A DNA stretch of 64,000 nucleotides from Limonium bicolor (taxonomy: Eukaryota; Streptophyta; Magnoliopsida; Caryophyllales; Plumbaginaceae): the NCBI GenBank assembly GCA_023374045.1, contig CM041783.1, positions 126,109,503-126,173,502 on the forward strand, given 5' to 3'. Below, in pieces: positions 26,401 to 37,034 of this stretch. The translations under genes and the position numbers were made by a program. Below the pieces are notes generated by a model. It had not been told where the DNA came from and did not search any database. It worked only from the letters and a program-made list of their open reading frames with translations. Numbering within the stretch: position 1 is the first letter of the stretch; the number at the start of each line of letters is the position of its first letter.

Positions 26401-28287
26401 TCTGTACGACATTACATGGTTTAACAAGGTCGTCACATCTCGATTCCTTCCAAGTTGTCTCTTTGGCAACTTAGGGTCCTACTGTTAAGTGGGTTCCCTT
26501 CTTACGTTCTGTTACGTTGCCCATCCAACAATGTTGATCCCAAACACCCTCAAGGATTACTCCTGGGTTACTAAGGTATGCCATTAATTTCACTTCACTA
26601 TGAGTACATTCAGTAGACTATGCCTTCTTACTTCCTTAGCTGGGTATTCGTTCCAGCTACCATGTCTCATTCCTTCAACTTCCTAAGACATACGTGATGT
26701 CTTTGCATAACCATCCGTGCTCTTCGCACTTCTTGACTCTACACATTCTTGGACGAATTTACCAATTCCTTAGTCTCCAACTGGGTTCCTTCACTTCGAC
26801 CATGCGTGGTAATCCTTAGCTCTTACTTGATTTTTACTGCTGACCGTAGTATGGAGTCGACTACTTCCGTGTTTCAGACTCTTCTCGTATACATATATGG
26901 GGTTATCATACTGACACATTACTACTTACCCGACTAACCCATAAGTAGGTCTGTTAGGCCCACATGCTCCTATCGGAGTGCGGTCGTCCCACAACGCAGT
27001 TGGTACACTCGTAGTGTCCGTCACACGCCTAGGTGAAGTATTCTGTTGTCAACTCCCTTATATGTCCTCTGACAATATACATTCCGTGCTTCCCGAACTC
27101 ATTCCAGGGAAGGTTTACCTATCGTTATATTATTCTGAACTCCATCCATACCATCGGGTTGGTACCCTCGGTTTCACCGATTTTCGTCCGGTTATTCAAA
27201 GGTAAACTGGTTTGAAAGAAGGGTAAAAGAAGTATTGGTTTAAAAGAGAATTTGGTTTTGAAAGAAAAAGAGTTTGAAATAAATCTGAGTTTGAAAGAAA
27301 AAATTCTCCTGGTTTCACAACACCTTCTTGCCTTAACCAAGTCTAGCTTCTTGCTGACTGATATATTCCCATTTACAAAGGTTAGGCTGTTAAGCCCTTC
27401 CACGGTTTCGATGATCACATTAAATTCCTGGGTACTTTACTAAGTAGTTTGTAGTTGTCGATTTTTTTTTTCTTCGAACAGCCTTGTTATAGCTGCACTT
27501 GCCACGGCAAGTGCGCCCTGTTCACTGGCTGTCGGTTCAACATGTACCGGCTGCGGTACTGTTTCTGTCCGCACAGTATCTTCTCATGGGCCCTTACTTG
27601 GATAATCTAATTGTAACTAATCTCCTGCACAACTTCTCATTGTCCTCCTCTAATAAACATTACTGGGTGTTTCCCCTTCTGGGAGACCCCTTTTTACTTA
27701 TTATTGTATCTTCTTCGTAGCCCATTCCACGCATTTGTCGTGGTTACTGAGACTTGTCTCTTGTTTGGGTACTACGTTGTAGTTTCTTTGTCGGTTGGTA
27801 TACCGTTGGTGCCATCACCTAACACTTGCCATCCCGTAGACTCTCGTCTCGGGTTTTATTATTTTCTTCTTGCCTGTTGCAAGCTGGTAGTTTTCGACTG
27901 CTCGGCATGTCGACCCAGGTTGCCGGAAATTTCATTCTTCCTTACACCAGATTCTCCATTCTTTGCTATCAAGTGCGGTTACAGTTGTTCACCTGGGAAC
28001 CGTCTCGGGATTTCAAATTTTCAGAATCTACCGTATGACAGGTTCCCCATACTTACAAGATAGTTAATAACAGCCAGCCCGGGTCTTCCCGGGTAAGAGA
28101 GGGCTTTCATCTCTCTGGCGTTCCTTCCAAAGTCATAAAATAGGGGTTGTGGAGGGCGGGATGGATATAATAGGTTTCCAGTATTTTCTGGTAGTTCCTA
28201 ACGAGCGTATCTCTCACGCTATCACTCAACCCTAACCCAAAGTACTAAAATCTTAACTCGGTACTTCCTAAGCTCGGTAATTCAGTC
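23480..28287 (-). other. Element A internal region, copy 2 (non-coding)
   Basis: Second internal unit, same order as 5251-10106: terminal PPT and hairpin (23480-23515), conserved 120-nt block (24231-24350), internal PPT and hairpin (24906-24939), 9-bp dyad (27495-27514). Differences from copy 1 are mostly single-base insertions and deletions; small frames differ between the copies. No protein-coding gene recognised. Confidence 0.78.
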
Positions 28288-28315
28288 ATCAGAGCGATAC
28301 TTCGCTCTGATACCA
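28288..28315 (-). promoter_or_regulatory. Primer-binding site (initiator tRNA-Met) with overlapping inverted repeat (A, copy 2)
   Basis: The minus strand reads TGGTATCAGAGC (28304-28315), five bases from the right LTR. Inverted repeat ATCAGAGCG (28288-28296) and CGCTCTGAT (28303-28311) around a six-base loop. Confidence 0.88.
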
Positions 28316-28320
28316 CTTTT

Positions 28321-31300
28321 TGTAAACACCCCATCCACAACGTCGCACTTTATAACCATCTGCAGCGGAAACATAAACCATCACATTACTTAATCCGTTG
28401 GTGTTACACGCCGTTAAACACCCACGTGGCTAACAAGGCTAATACATACATATTATATCGGTCTGATGGACTAGATCCCCGAGCAACTACACCATACAAT
28501 CCTGATTCCATTTCCAACAATTATTTACATATACATCCCCCACTGTACCGAGTATTCATTAACCAATGCCGATAACAAATTCGGTCTACTACACCTAATA
28601 CATACACCATTAAAGGGCTACCAATGTACAAACATCTACCCCGTCCTACTCTCGAACGGCTTCCAGCTCCTTGTACCTGAAATAGAAAAAGGAGAAAAGG
28701 TGGCCCCCAAGGGGCTCAGCACCTTTGCTGGTATGGTAATCCCGCACCGCATGCTACCGGGCCACGCACAACTAATTGTCGTCTTAACATGCTGTTGATT
28801 ATATTAAATCCTGCATGTAAACCATAAAAACACAACACAATGCATACGCCCAGCTATAGGGCTCAACAAACATCCAACACATCCACACATCCACACATAA
28901 CAAATCAACATTGTTTCCTTTAACCTAGAGTGGCTCTCCTCTTAATGGAGTTACTTCCTTAACAGACGACATTTACCCATTAATCGGGTTATCCTTAAAC
29001 GCTTCTTATTATAAACTGAATTCATAACCATAATCCACATATCCACAATTTACCACATATAACTTCACACCGAATAGGAATTGCAATACATCATAACACA
29101 TAACAAACGGGTACGGTTCTCTTAAGGAACCAACCCACCATAATAGTTCACTTTAGAGCTAGAGAATGTTGCCAACTCATGATAAGCTCGTTCCATAACT
29201 TGCTACGTTTCTTAAATGAACAGATAACTTAACACTAAGGTGCGTTGGGTACAGTAAACCAAGCACACCGAACAACCATTGTATGCCCCAGAAAACCGAC
29301 GTGAGTCAGTAACATAGCTTTGGCTAAGCTAAAGGGAAGATTGGAAACCCAATGAGTAAACAACCTAACATACACCAAGAGAGTCGAACCGGGTATGACA
29401 TCGACTCCCGTCCATCACACGCGTGGCCGGAACATGACCGGACTCCCACCCCCCATTAGTACAACATATACTTATAGTTAAGTAAGTAAGGCTCCATTAT
29501 GGAACTATCACATCCACACACCATTCGGTATCACAACCGTGTTAAGCATGTAAGGGAGGTTCACACTTGCCAAACCAATAACATACACCACTAACGCACG
29601 CATAGCCGTGGTTAGAACGTCCCAAGGTTTGGGTCGTTAACTCCGAATACCGATATCTCATGTGTACCTAGATTTGGTTAGCTAAGGTTTAAAACCTATT
29701 TGAGGTAAACGGTATTGGTGACCAGATTCGCCACATAAATGAATTACTATAAACTCATTTCATGTTTTATCTTACAAGGTGGCAAACACACAGAAAAACA
29801 CATTGGCATACAAGCCGGTGTAATCCGGTAGGACACAGGTTGCAAGAAAACCATACCTGTCGCGGAGTCCACTCTACCATGTCCATTAGGTTCCTCGAAC
29901 AATTCTCGAACAAATGGTACATTAAAGTTACCTTCATTAACATGGGGTAACATGTTTGTGTAACGTCGAATGACTATAGTTAACTCCGTTAGCTAGTTAA
30001 ATACCTTTGCATTTTAAACTTGTTTTACTCTCCATTTTACCTTAAAATTTTCACCCTCCAAATTGTCTTACAACTCACCGAACATGTCTATACAACCTTA
30101 AAACATCACCTCTAATTTACCCATCTTTAACATCGTTTAATAACTTAGAACCAAATTACGTAGTGGTCCGGGACTTGGTCCCTTACTTAGGTCCCGGACC
30201 TATACCAAACAAATCCCCTCGGTTACTTTTAATGGGGTGGTCCGGGACTTCACCCAAGTCCTAAGTCCCGGACCATTCTAAGCAAATTCTCTCGGACAGT
30301 TTTAAGGGATTGGTCCGGGTCCTTGGACAAGAACCAAGTCCCGGACCTACGACCACGTACAATTTCTCGACTTAATTTTGACATATGGTCCGGGACTTGT
30401 CCCATGACTTAGGTCCCGGACCCAATATACAGAAGCGACGTATTGGAATTTTTCATGCTCTGCTGCGCAAGTTCTCTACACCTATCAGATATATAAACTT
30501 CCCAGTACACTTTTATACTCAAAACTTCACCCAAATATACACCACATAACAACGTAGTGCACAATTTAAATTGCATAAATCTTAAACACTGAATTTCCAC
30601 AATATATTTGCCTTTCACCTGCAAATACAAACAGCAGTACGTATGTCCCTTACTAGTCTCTTTGAGAACATTTTCTAAGTCATTTACCTTTGGCTCTTTA
30701 GGTAGTTTCAACAGACAACGTAAGTTTATTTTCCAAAGGAATTTAAGCTACCTTTGGTTAACATAAAACATGGAAGAAACACCACTTTTCTTTGAGTTTC
30801 CATACCTTGAAGCAAAGGAGAATAATAATACGTGAAAAGGTGAACTCAAGCTCCTTCCATGGAGATTCCTCTTGGCACCAAAGTGGAGCTCTTGAAGATT
30901 TGAAGGGACTAAGTCGAAGAGCTTGATGAAACTAAGAGATCGGTGGTCTCGGTTTTAGATTTGGATAAGTGAGCTAGAAGTTACATGAATTTGAAGTAGT
31001 ATGTTGGTGCTGGTGCTGTTCGATCGTGAAAGAGAGAAAAGGAAGGAGATGGCTACGTGAGATAGTAAGGAAATGAGAGAATGAATGATTGTAGTTGCTT
31101 TTTAAGGATATTTCTCACGTAAAGCAAATAGTGCTTTTTAATTGCTCACTTATCTGCTCAATTAGCTAACACTGGTGGTGACTCACCACCTGCTAACCGA
31201 CCCCCATTTAATAAAAGGGGTTATTTAGCCTTTATTGCACAATTAATTTACATATATTAACATATATTACAAACTAGCTTATTTTAGTTACTATTCATAA

Positions 31301-31740
31301 CAACAAGACACGTAGAAACGCAATTCTTACTTCCCCATTAATTTAAACTTACAAATGTGATACTAAATAGTACACATATTAATTAAAGAGTAATGATGGA
31401 CATTTAGCCATTCAAAACTCATTTACAAGACAATTTTTCAAAAACGTGCTTTATGACTCCTTTAAGCACATTTTGTGTTTTAACTTGTTTTCAAGCTCGG
31501 TTATCTTTGGTAATTGATTTAATAGGCTCATTAATAAATAAGTAAGGTCTTGGTAAGTTTATTAAGTCTTAATCAAGACCATCCCAAGTTTAGAGCATAT
31601 TTCGCCCTTTATTGCCTTTAAGGCATTTAACTGTATTTACTTATCTTTTAAATTGTTTACCAATATTACTAAGACTCTTTTTAGTCTTAATAATTTATTA
31701 TTTAACGTTTAAACAACATACCAAGGTTTGGGGTATTTCA
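28321..31740 (-). repeat. Element A 5' LTR (right copy)
   Basis: 3420 bp; same termini and order as 1815-5250. Contains the hairpin array (30165-30422) and a 17-bp dyad GGTGGTGAnTCACCACC at 31174-31190 around a TGAGTCA-type core. After 31740 the sequence changes abruptly to CACTA-1, starting with the duplicated TTGCC. Confidence 0.88.
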
Positions 31741-32400
31741 TTGCCACGGTGGTCTCCGATCATCAACTTCTTCACCTTCTGCCTCCTCTATCTCTACGGG
31801 CTCCTCACAGTAAATGTACTGCCTCGTGAGCAGAGATCTGAAGTCTTTGAACTGTGTGGCAATCCCCTTCATCACATCATCCTTCAGAGAAGGATCTATA
31901 CTGAATCGGTCCTATATGCACAAAAAAAATGGATTAGTGTAAAAAAGTAACTATATAAATCTTAAAACAAACTATTAAGTGTAACAAATACCTTGAGACG
32001 TTCAAATATCTGCTCCTTCAACGCCTGAGGCACTTGCTTCCAATGGTGGTTTATATTGAAATATGTACTCGCCAAATGCCTGGCTAGAGCAGTGAAATCA
32101 TTTTTCCAAGTACCCGTGGGCTGATTAAACTCATTGAACTCCAAAGGCTTTGTCGGGGGGCCTCTATTTGCTTTCAGCCCACGGGTTGCCCCTCATTTTT
32201 TGGGTTTCTTGAGAGGCAAAGGAGCAACTTGTATCTCTTGTCCTTCCTGTGAAGGCCCAGCTGTCTCGGTCTGCTGCGGGGTGGTCGCTACGTCTGCTTT
32301 CTTTGATTTCTTTTTACCACCTCGTGTGGTGCGTTTTGCCGGTCTACTATCCCCAGTCAGGAGCAGCTATCCTATAGGATCATCATCCACTGATGAAAAA
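31741..32400 (-). pseudogene. TNP1-like CACTA protein, N-terminal exons (broken)
   Basis: First exons of the second CACTA-1 gene. Exon 1 (about 32400 to 31992) encodes a Lys/Pro-rich part followed by LEFNEFNQPTGTW and NINHHWKQVPQALKE, typical of Transposase_24-type proteins. The intron 31991-31912 has a GT donor and a TATAG acceptor. Exon 2 (31911 to 31741) contains DRFSIDPSLKDDVMKG and an acidic stretch ending in PPWQ, then continues into 1814 on the far side of element A. Two in-frame stops lie in exon 1: TAG at 32367-32369 and TGA at 32193-32195. Both fit C-to-T changes (CAG to TAG, CGA to TGA). The start codon is uncertain. 31741-31745 is also the target duplication of A. Confidence 0.7.
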
Positions 32401-32515
32401 AACACACACACATTAGATCAATATTCATGGAACGATGTATAATTGCAAAAATAAACATAAATAATTAATTCTGATAACATTGTAACAACAATAATACAAA
32501 TTATATAATGTAATT

Positions 32516-33577
32516 TCAACCAATGGTGTTACCTAGACATAGTAACATATATCCTGATCTGTTTTCTACCCAAACCCCCTCATTATGGTCTGATCGAGCG
32601 TAGATGGTCTGAACATCATCATTTTGTAAATCATCAGTTGAATCATGCAACCCTGTATGCAACGATACTGTTTCATCTATCATCTCATTATCATCATCGT
32701 CGTTGTTTTCATCCTCAAACAAAACCGGTCTTCTCCCTGGAAGAACAACATACCATCTACTAGCTTTTGGGTCTTCAACATAAAACACCTGGTCACAGTC
32801 TTTACCAAACACAAACTGATCATCCTTATTAGTTGTAACACGTGAAAGATCAACCAAAATAAGTCCTTTATCATTTTGGAGTCCATGTCGGTTGTCCACC
32901 CAATTGCACCGGAACAATAGAAACGAATCAATGTGATAGTTTGGTTCCCATATGTCCTCTATCACACCATAATACCAACTACTACTGCTCATTGGTTGAA
33001 CCTGGTTACCTAGACCATATTCAGTCACCGATGCTTCAATTTTTACCCCACTGTTCTGATGTATTGATTTAGCATCTTGGTGTGCAGTGTAGTATGTGCA
33101 TCCATTAATGTCATACCCTTCAAACGATACAACATATGTTCCAGAACCAACAGCTAGACATCTGATTTCTTCACTGACATCTTCGGGGCTAAATGAAGCT
33201 TGCTCAAACACATATTCCTTAAACCATTGGACAAATACTCGATTTTGTTCTTTTTTAAGCCAGATACGGTTTTTGGTAGGGTTTTGTCGACTCAACTCAG
33301 CAATGTGAATATCGAAGTAGGGTTCAACAACCTCAAGGTGTTGTAGTACAAACAAATGTGCCTGATTAATAAGATCACGAGAGATACGAACAACCTTTTT
33401 TCCAATAACTCCTTTACCCTCAAATCTACCATGGTGACATGGTTTGGGAATACCAATTGACTCTGCATCGTTCAAATAACTTGTTACGAATTCTGTGACT
33501 TCCTCAGTCAGTGTTGCTTTGATGATACTGCCTTCCGGTCTATATCTGTTTTTCATTCTACCCTTCAGAATCCCCAT
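32516..33577 (-). pseudogene. tnp2: Tnp2 transposase, C-terminal DUF4216 part
   Basis: 353 codons continuing the Tnp2 frame after an in-frame TGA. Begins MGILKGRMKNRYRPEGSI, the standard passage out of DUF4218. It then carries a GYDINGCTYYTAHQDAKS stretch and a DUF4216-like section (GLILVDLSRV, DQVFYVEDPKASRWYVVL), followed by an acidic Asp/Glu/Asn-rich tail. In intact CACTA elements this is one polypeptide with the transposase. The end at 32516 may be the natural end or the edge of a lost exon. The separation from the preceding segment is only a stop codon with no frame change, so the gene is one decayed unit. The function of DUF4216 is unknown. Confidence 0.85.
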
Positions 33578-33580
33578 ATA

Positions 33581-33928
33581 TCATTCGAAAGGATACATGT
33601 AACGTAAGTAAACCAGACCACAATATTTGATCTCTCGGACAATATGCACTACTAAATGCACCATTATGTCGAAGAAAGATGGTGGGAAATAAATCTCAAG
33701 CTGGCATATTGTCACAACAATTTCATGTTGCAGATCATTGAGGGTGTCTGAGTCAATTGCCTTGCAGCAGACAGCGTTGAAGAAGAAACATAATCGAGTT
33801 AGAGCATTTCTGACATTTTCTGGTAATATCCCTCGTATTGCAACTGGAAGAAGATGCAACATTAACACATGATAATCATGAGATTTCATGCCTAACAAGT
33901 TCAAATCCTTCATAGAAACTAGGTTCTT
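33581..33928 (-). pseudogene. tnp2: Tnp2 transposase, DUF4218 part
   Basis: In frame with both neighbours but bounded by stops: TAG at 33929-33931 on its N-side and TGA at 33581-33583 on its C-side. Contains MKDLNLLGMKSHDYHVLMLH, LPVAIRGILPENVRNAL, a Leu/Phe-rich helical part and YLRYMYPFE, all typical of DUF4218 of plant CACTA transposases. The TGA stands where the family has an Arg before YMGILKG, consistent with CGA to TGA. The domain is commonly found between the catalytic region and DUF4216; its role is not established. Confidence 0.86.
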
Positions 33929-35027
33929 CTAGTTTGAAGAGTACCCAGATGGTACCTTCAATGTGTGCAAACACTTGCAAAAACTTAATTGTTCACTCTT
34001 AGAGAGGGTATAACACGCAGGTGGTAGATATGTTCGCTTCTCATCCTCTATTGGGTGTAGTTCTTTCTGTATACGCAACTCTTGCATATCTCTCCTCACC
34101 TTCAATCCGTCTTTCGTCTTGCCGGGTATGTTGAACAAAGTACCACACACTGCCTGACCGACGTTCTTCACAATGTGCATGATATCCAAACAATGTCGAA
34201 CAGGCAGATGCCGCCAACACAGTAGATCCCAAAAAATGGAACGTTTTTTCCAAATGTTCTTCGGCGGCTTGGATGTGTTTCCAAAGACATTTTCAATGTC
34301 TTTTACCTTTGCATACACTTCCTCTGAATTCAAAGGCAGACGAGCCACACGAGTCTCGGGCTCATTGTTGAACAGCTTTCGCTTTCTCGAACGGTAAGGA
34401 TGGTCTACTAGAAGAAACCGTCGATGACACATATAAACATTTTTGCCGCAGTGCTTCAGACGATCTGAACATGTGTCATCCTCACATACCGGACACGCTT
34501 TGAATCCTTTCACCGAGTATCCTGACAAGTTCCCATAGGCAAGAAAGTCGTTAACAGTACAGAACAACATCGCCTTCAGTGTGAAATTTTCTTTCACATG
34601 AGCATCATATACCACTGTCCCTTCATTCCACAACAAGTTCAGATCGTCGATCAGTGGTGCAAGATATACGTCAATGTTATGACCAGGTTTCTTTGGACCA
34701 GAAATTAGGAGTGATAACATAATGTATTTTCGTTTCATGCACAACCATGACGGTAAATTGTAGATCACTAGTAGCACCGGCCAAGAGCTGTGCTGACTGC
34801 TCAACGTGCCATACGGGTTCATCCCATCGGTACACAATCCAAGTCTCAGATTCCTATCCTCAGCCCCAAAATGATGTTTGAATTTTCTTTTGATATTTCT
34901 CCACTGAGGTCCGTCTGCAGGATGTCTTAATTTTTCATCGATTTTTCTACCATCCGCGTGCCATCGTAAGTTCTTCGCATCTTTTGGGTTGGCAAACAAC
35001 CGTTTGAATCTAGGAATTATCGGCAAG
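33929..35027 (-). pseudogene. tnp2: Tnp2 transposase, catalytic-region segment
   Basis: About 366 codons of the Tnp2 family (Transposase family tnp2). This is the enzyme that cuts CACTA elements out and joins them to a new 3-bp target (family knowledge). It starts exactly at the CACTA-2 insertion (LPIIPRFKRLFANP). Motifs in order: LRWHADGRK, GLCTDGMNPYGTLSSQHSSW, YNLPSWLCMKRKYIML, GPKKPGHNIDVYLAPLIDDL, ACPVCEDDT with CxxC, HRRFLL, LPVRHCLDIMHIVKNV, NIPGKTKDGLK and YTLSKSEQLSFC. Most relatives have HIEKN where this copy has HIVKN, so a conserved acidic residue is lost. The segment ends at an in-frame TAG after KVPSGYSSN. The length fits the domain, so the loss of function comes from the stops and the CACTA-2 insertion. 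Confidence 0.9.
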
Positions 35028-36261
35028 CACTAGTGGAAAAAATATTTTCAACCATGGTTATTTGGCCTATATACCACGGTTAGGAACCGTGGTTTATGCT
35101 CGCGTCGTATATTCACAAATTGAGATATACCACGGTTCATAACTATGGTTTAAAGTGAGCGAAAAAACCACGGTTTCTCGAAACCGTCGTTTAAGACCCC
35201 TTCTCCCGCGAAATTCACTGACTTTATACCACGGTTGTGAGTCTGAACCGTGGTATATAGTGCATTATAAATGACGGTTTTACTTAAAACCGTGGTATAA
35301 AGTCTATAGAAATCAACAATAAACCACGGTTATATGTAGAACCGTGGTTTATAGTCTGCGATTTTTTTTCCAATTCGCCGAAGCATTAGCGCCGCCGCCT
35401 CCGATATTTCTCAACAGAGAGCGCAAATAGAAGAGAATGAACAGGCCAGAACATGTATGTTACTTGTTTGTGTATTAGTGTTGCTAAATAATGAGTGAAG
35501 TTTACATTATGTTCCTTGTTCTTTGGTAGGTTGCAAAATTACCGTGAAAGAGATGAGATAATGAGTGAAACGCCGGTTAGGGTTGCACAAAATTACTGTG
35601 AAAAACATTATTCGCTGGCGATTTATTACAGAGGCGCAGAGCATGTCCTTGTTCGCCGGTTTGCTTTGCAAAAATTACAGAGGCGCAACATGTGTTCCTT
35701 GTTTTTCAGTATGGCGAAGAGCATGCATGTTCGCCGGTGGGTAGAAAAAATTACAGAGGCGCGCGCAGAAGAAGAAGAAGAAGAAGAAGAAGAAGAAGAA
35801 GGAGGAGGAGAAGAATGAGCATTAGGTTGTAATAGAGTGAGGAGAAAATATATATAATAAGAGAAAGTGAAAGAGCCGCGTTCATTTTCGGCGAAAATTT
35901 GAATTCCCGCGTAGACTATATACCACGGTTCTAACAAGGAACCGTCATATAAAGTTTTTTAACCATGACTAAAAACGACGGTTTTGACAAAACCATGCTA
36001 TATAGGTTAGTTTTATACGACGGTTCTCCAAGAACCGTGGTATATTGACTCCGGCATGTACTATATACCACGGTTGCCCTGAAAACCGTGGTATAAAACT
36101 AACCTATATACGACGGTTCCGGAAAAACCGTGGTATATGCTCTCTTGTATGCACCTTAAATGACGGTTTCTATTAGAACCGTGGTTTATAAACTTTAAAC
36201 CACGGTTTTTCATTTAACCGTGGTTTAAACGCCGTCATTAAAAACATTTTTTCTACTAGTG
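35028..36261. mobile_element. CACTA-2: non-autonomous CACTA element inside Tnp2
   Basis: 1234 bp starting CACTAGTGGAAAAAAT and ending in the inverted ATTTTTTCTACTAGTG, flanked by a perfect 3-bp duplication AAG (35025-35027, 36262-36264). Both ends (about 35058-35370 and 35905-36240) are packed with direct and inverted copies of TATACCACGGTT/AACCGTGGTATA, typical CACTA subterminal transposase-binding repeats. The interior has only a short Glu-rich frame over a GAA microsatellite and no transposase, so movement needs a transposase in trans. Its terminal sequence differs from CACTA-1, suggesting a different family. Confidence 0.95.
35767..35814 (+). repeat. GAA/GGA microsatellite in CACTA-2
   Basis: A run of about eleven GAA triplets followed by GGA triplets. 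It gives rise to an artificial poly-Glu (or poly-Ser on the other strand) frame. Confidence 0.9.
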
Positions 36262-36264
36262 AAG

Positions 36265-37034
36265 TACCATAATAATTTCGCTGGACGATTTTTTTTTCTG
36301 AAAGGAGGAATCCTCATCCTTGTCCTTGTACCGGGACAACAAACATTTAGGACACTTGTCTAGATGTTCGTATTCACCCCTATAAAGCACATCCATTTCT
36401 TTGCCTCGTAGTTGGATGTAGGAAGACCATTCTCATCAGGAAGCATATCATGTATCAGCTCTAGAAATGACGTGAAACACTTGTCATCAACTCCATATTT
36501 CCCTTTTAAGTTGAACAAATTAAGTACATCAGTCAATTTTGTGTATTTAACGCACGAAGGGTACAAAGGTGTCTTTGATGGGTCCAACAATCTTTGATAC
36601 TCTTCCGGCTTATCAACAAAAGTATCTACAACATTTTCTAACATTCCATCCATTTGCTCATCATAGTGAGTGGTCTTGCTGTCATCAAATCCTGAATCAC
36701 TTAACGGTACCGAATCATTGATGGTATTGAAGGTGTGGGCGGTACTTTGGTAACGTGGATCATGAGCACTTGCTGATGTTGAAGCACTAGCTGCAACAGT
36801 TTCTCCATGAAAATTCCATCTTTTGTAATGTGACATGAATCCACGGGACTTAAGATGAAATCTAATTTCCTCAATGTCTTCATATTTCCTTACGACTCCA
36901 CAGTCAACACAAGGACATGAAATATTGTCCGCCTTTGTTATGTCCTTGTGTTGCACTGCCGCTTTGAGAAACTCTTTCAGCTTCTCATCAAAATAGTCAT
37001 CCCCTCGATCACCGTACATCCAGTCACGCTCCAT
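36265..37034 (-). pseudogene. tnp2: Tnp2 transposase, N-terminal TAD part
   Basis: Starts at MERDWMYGDRGDDYFDEKL (37034), the usual start of CACTA transposases; an upstream ATG at 37106 lies in unrelated sequence. Residues about 1-75 are the transposase-associated domain, with CPCVDCG, a VRKYEDIEEIRFHLKSRGF stretch and YKRWNFHGE. Then follow a Ser/Thr-rich linker and DPSKTPLYPSCVKYTKLTD, LLHDMLPDENG-like and LPTSNYEAKKWM parts. Near 36390 the frame shifts; the expected continuation (EYEHLDKCPKC with a Cys pair) lies in another frame down to 36300. There a run of nine T (36289-36297) coincides with a second shift before the WYLPIIPRF junction at CACTA-2. Relatives encode this continuously with the segment at 35027. 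Confidence 0.87.

Larger units (their letters stand above)
1815..31740 (-). mobile_element. Element A: tandem LARD-like LTR retrotransposon, LTR-internal-LTR-internal-LTR
   Basis: Begins TGTAACACCCC and ends GGTATTTCA, flanked on both sides by TTGCC (1810-1814 and 31741-31745), a typical 5-bp LTR-element target duplication. Orientation is minus: the primer-binding site (PBS) lies next to the right LTR and the polypurine tract next to the left LTR. It contains three LTRs (1815-5250; 10107-10192 plus 21911-23479; 28321-31740) and two near-identical internal regions (5251-10106; 23480-28320), i.e. two units sharing one LTR. The middle LTR is interrupted by element B. No gag or pol reading frame is visible. 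Long LTRs (about 3.4 kb) with a non-coding internal region match the LARD definition. Confidence 0.85.

Noticed and set aside
32516..33577. Plus-strand frames at 32645-32845 and 33096-33308
   Set aside because: Shadows of the Tnp2 C-terminal region on the other strand.
35495..35818. 107-codon Glu-rich frame in CACTA-2
   Set aside because: Depends on a GAA microsatellite; no similarity to a known protein.
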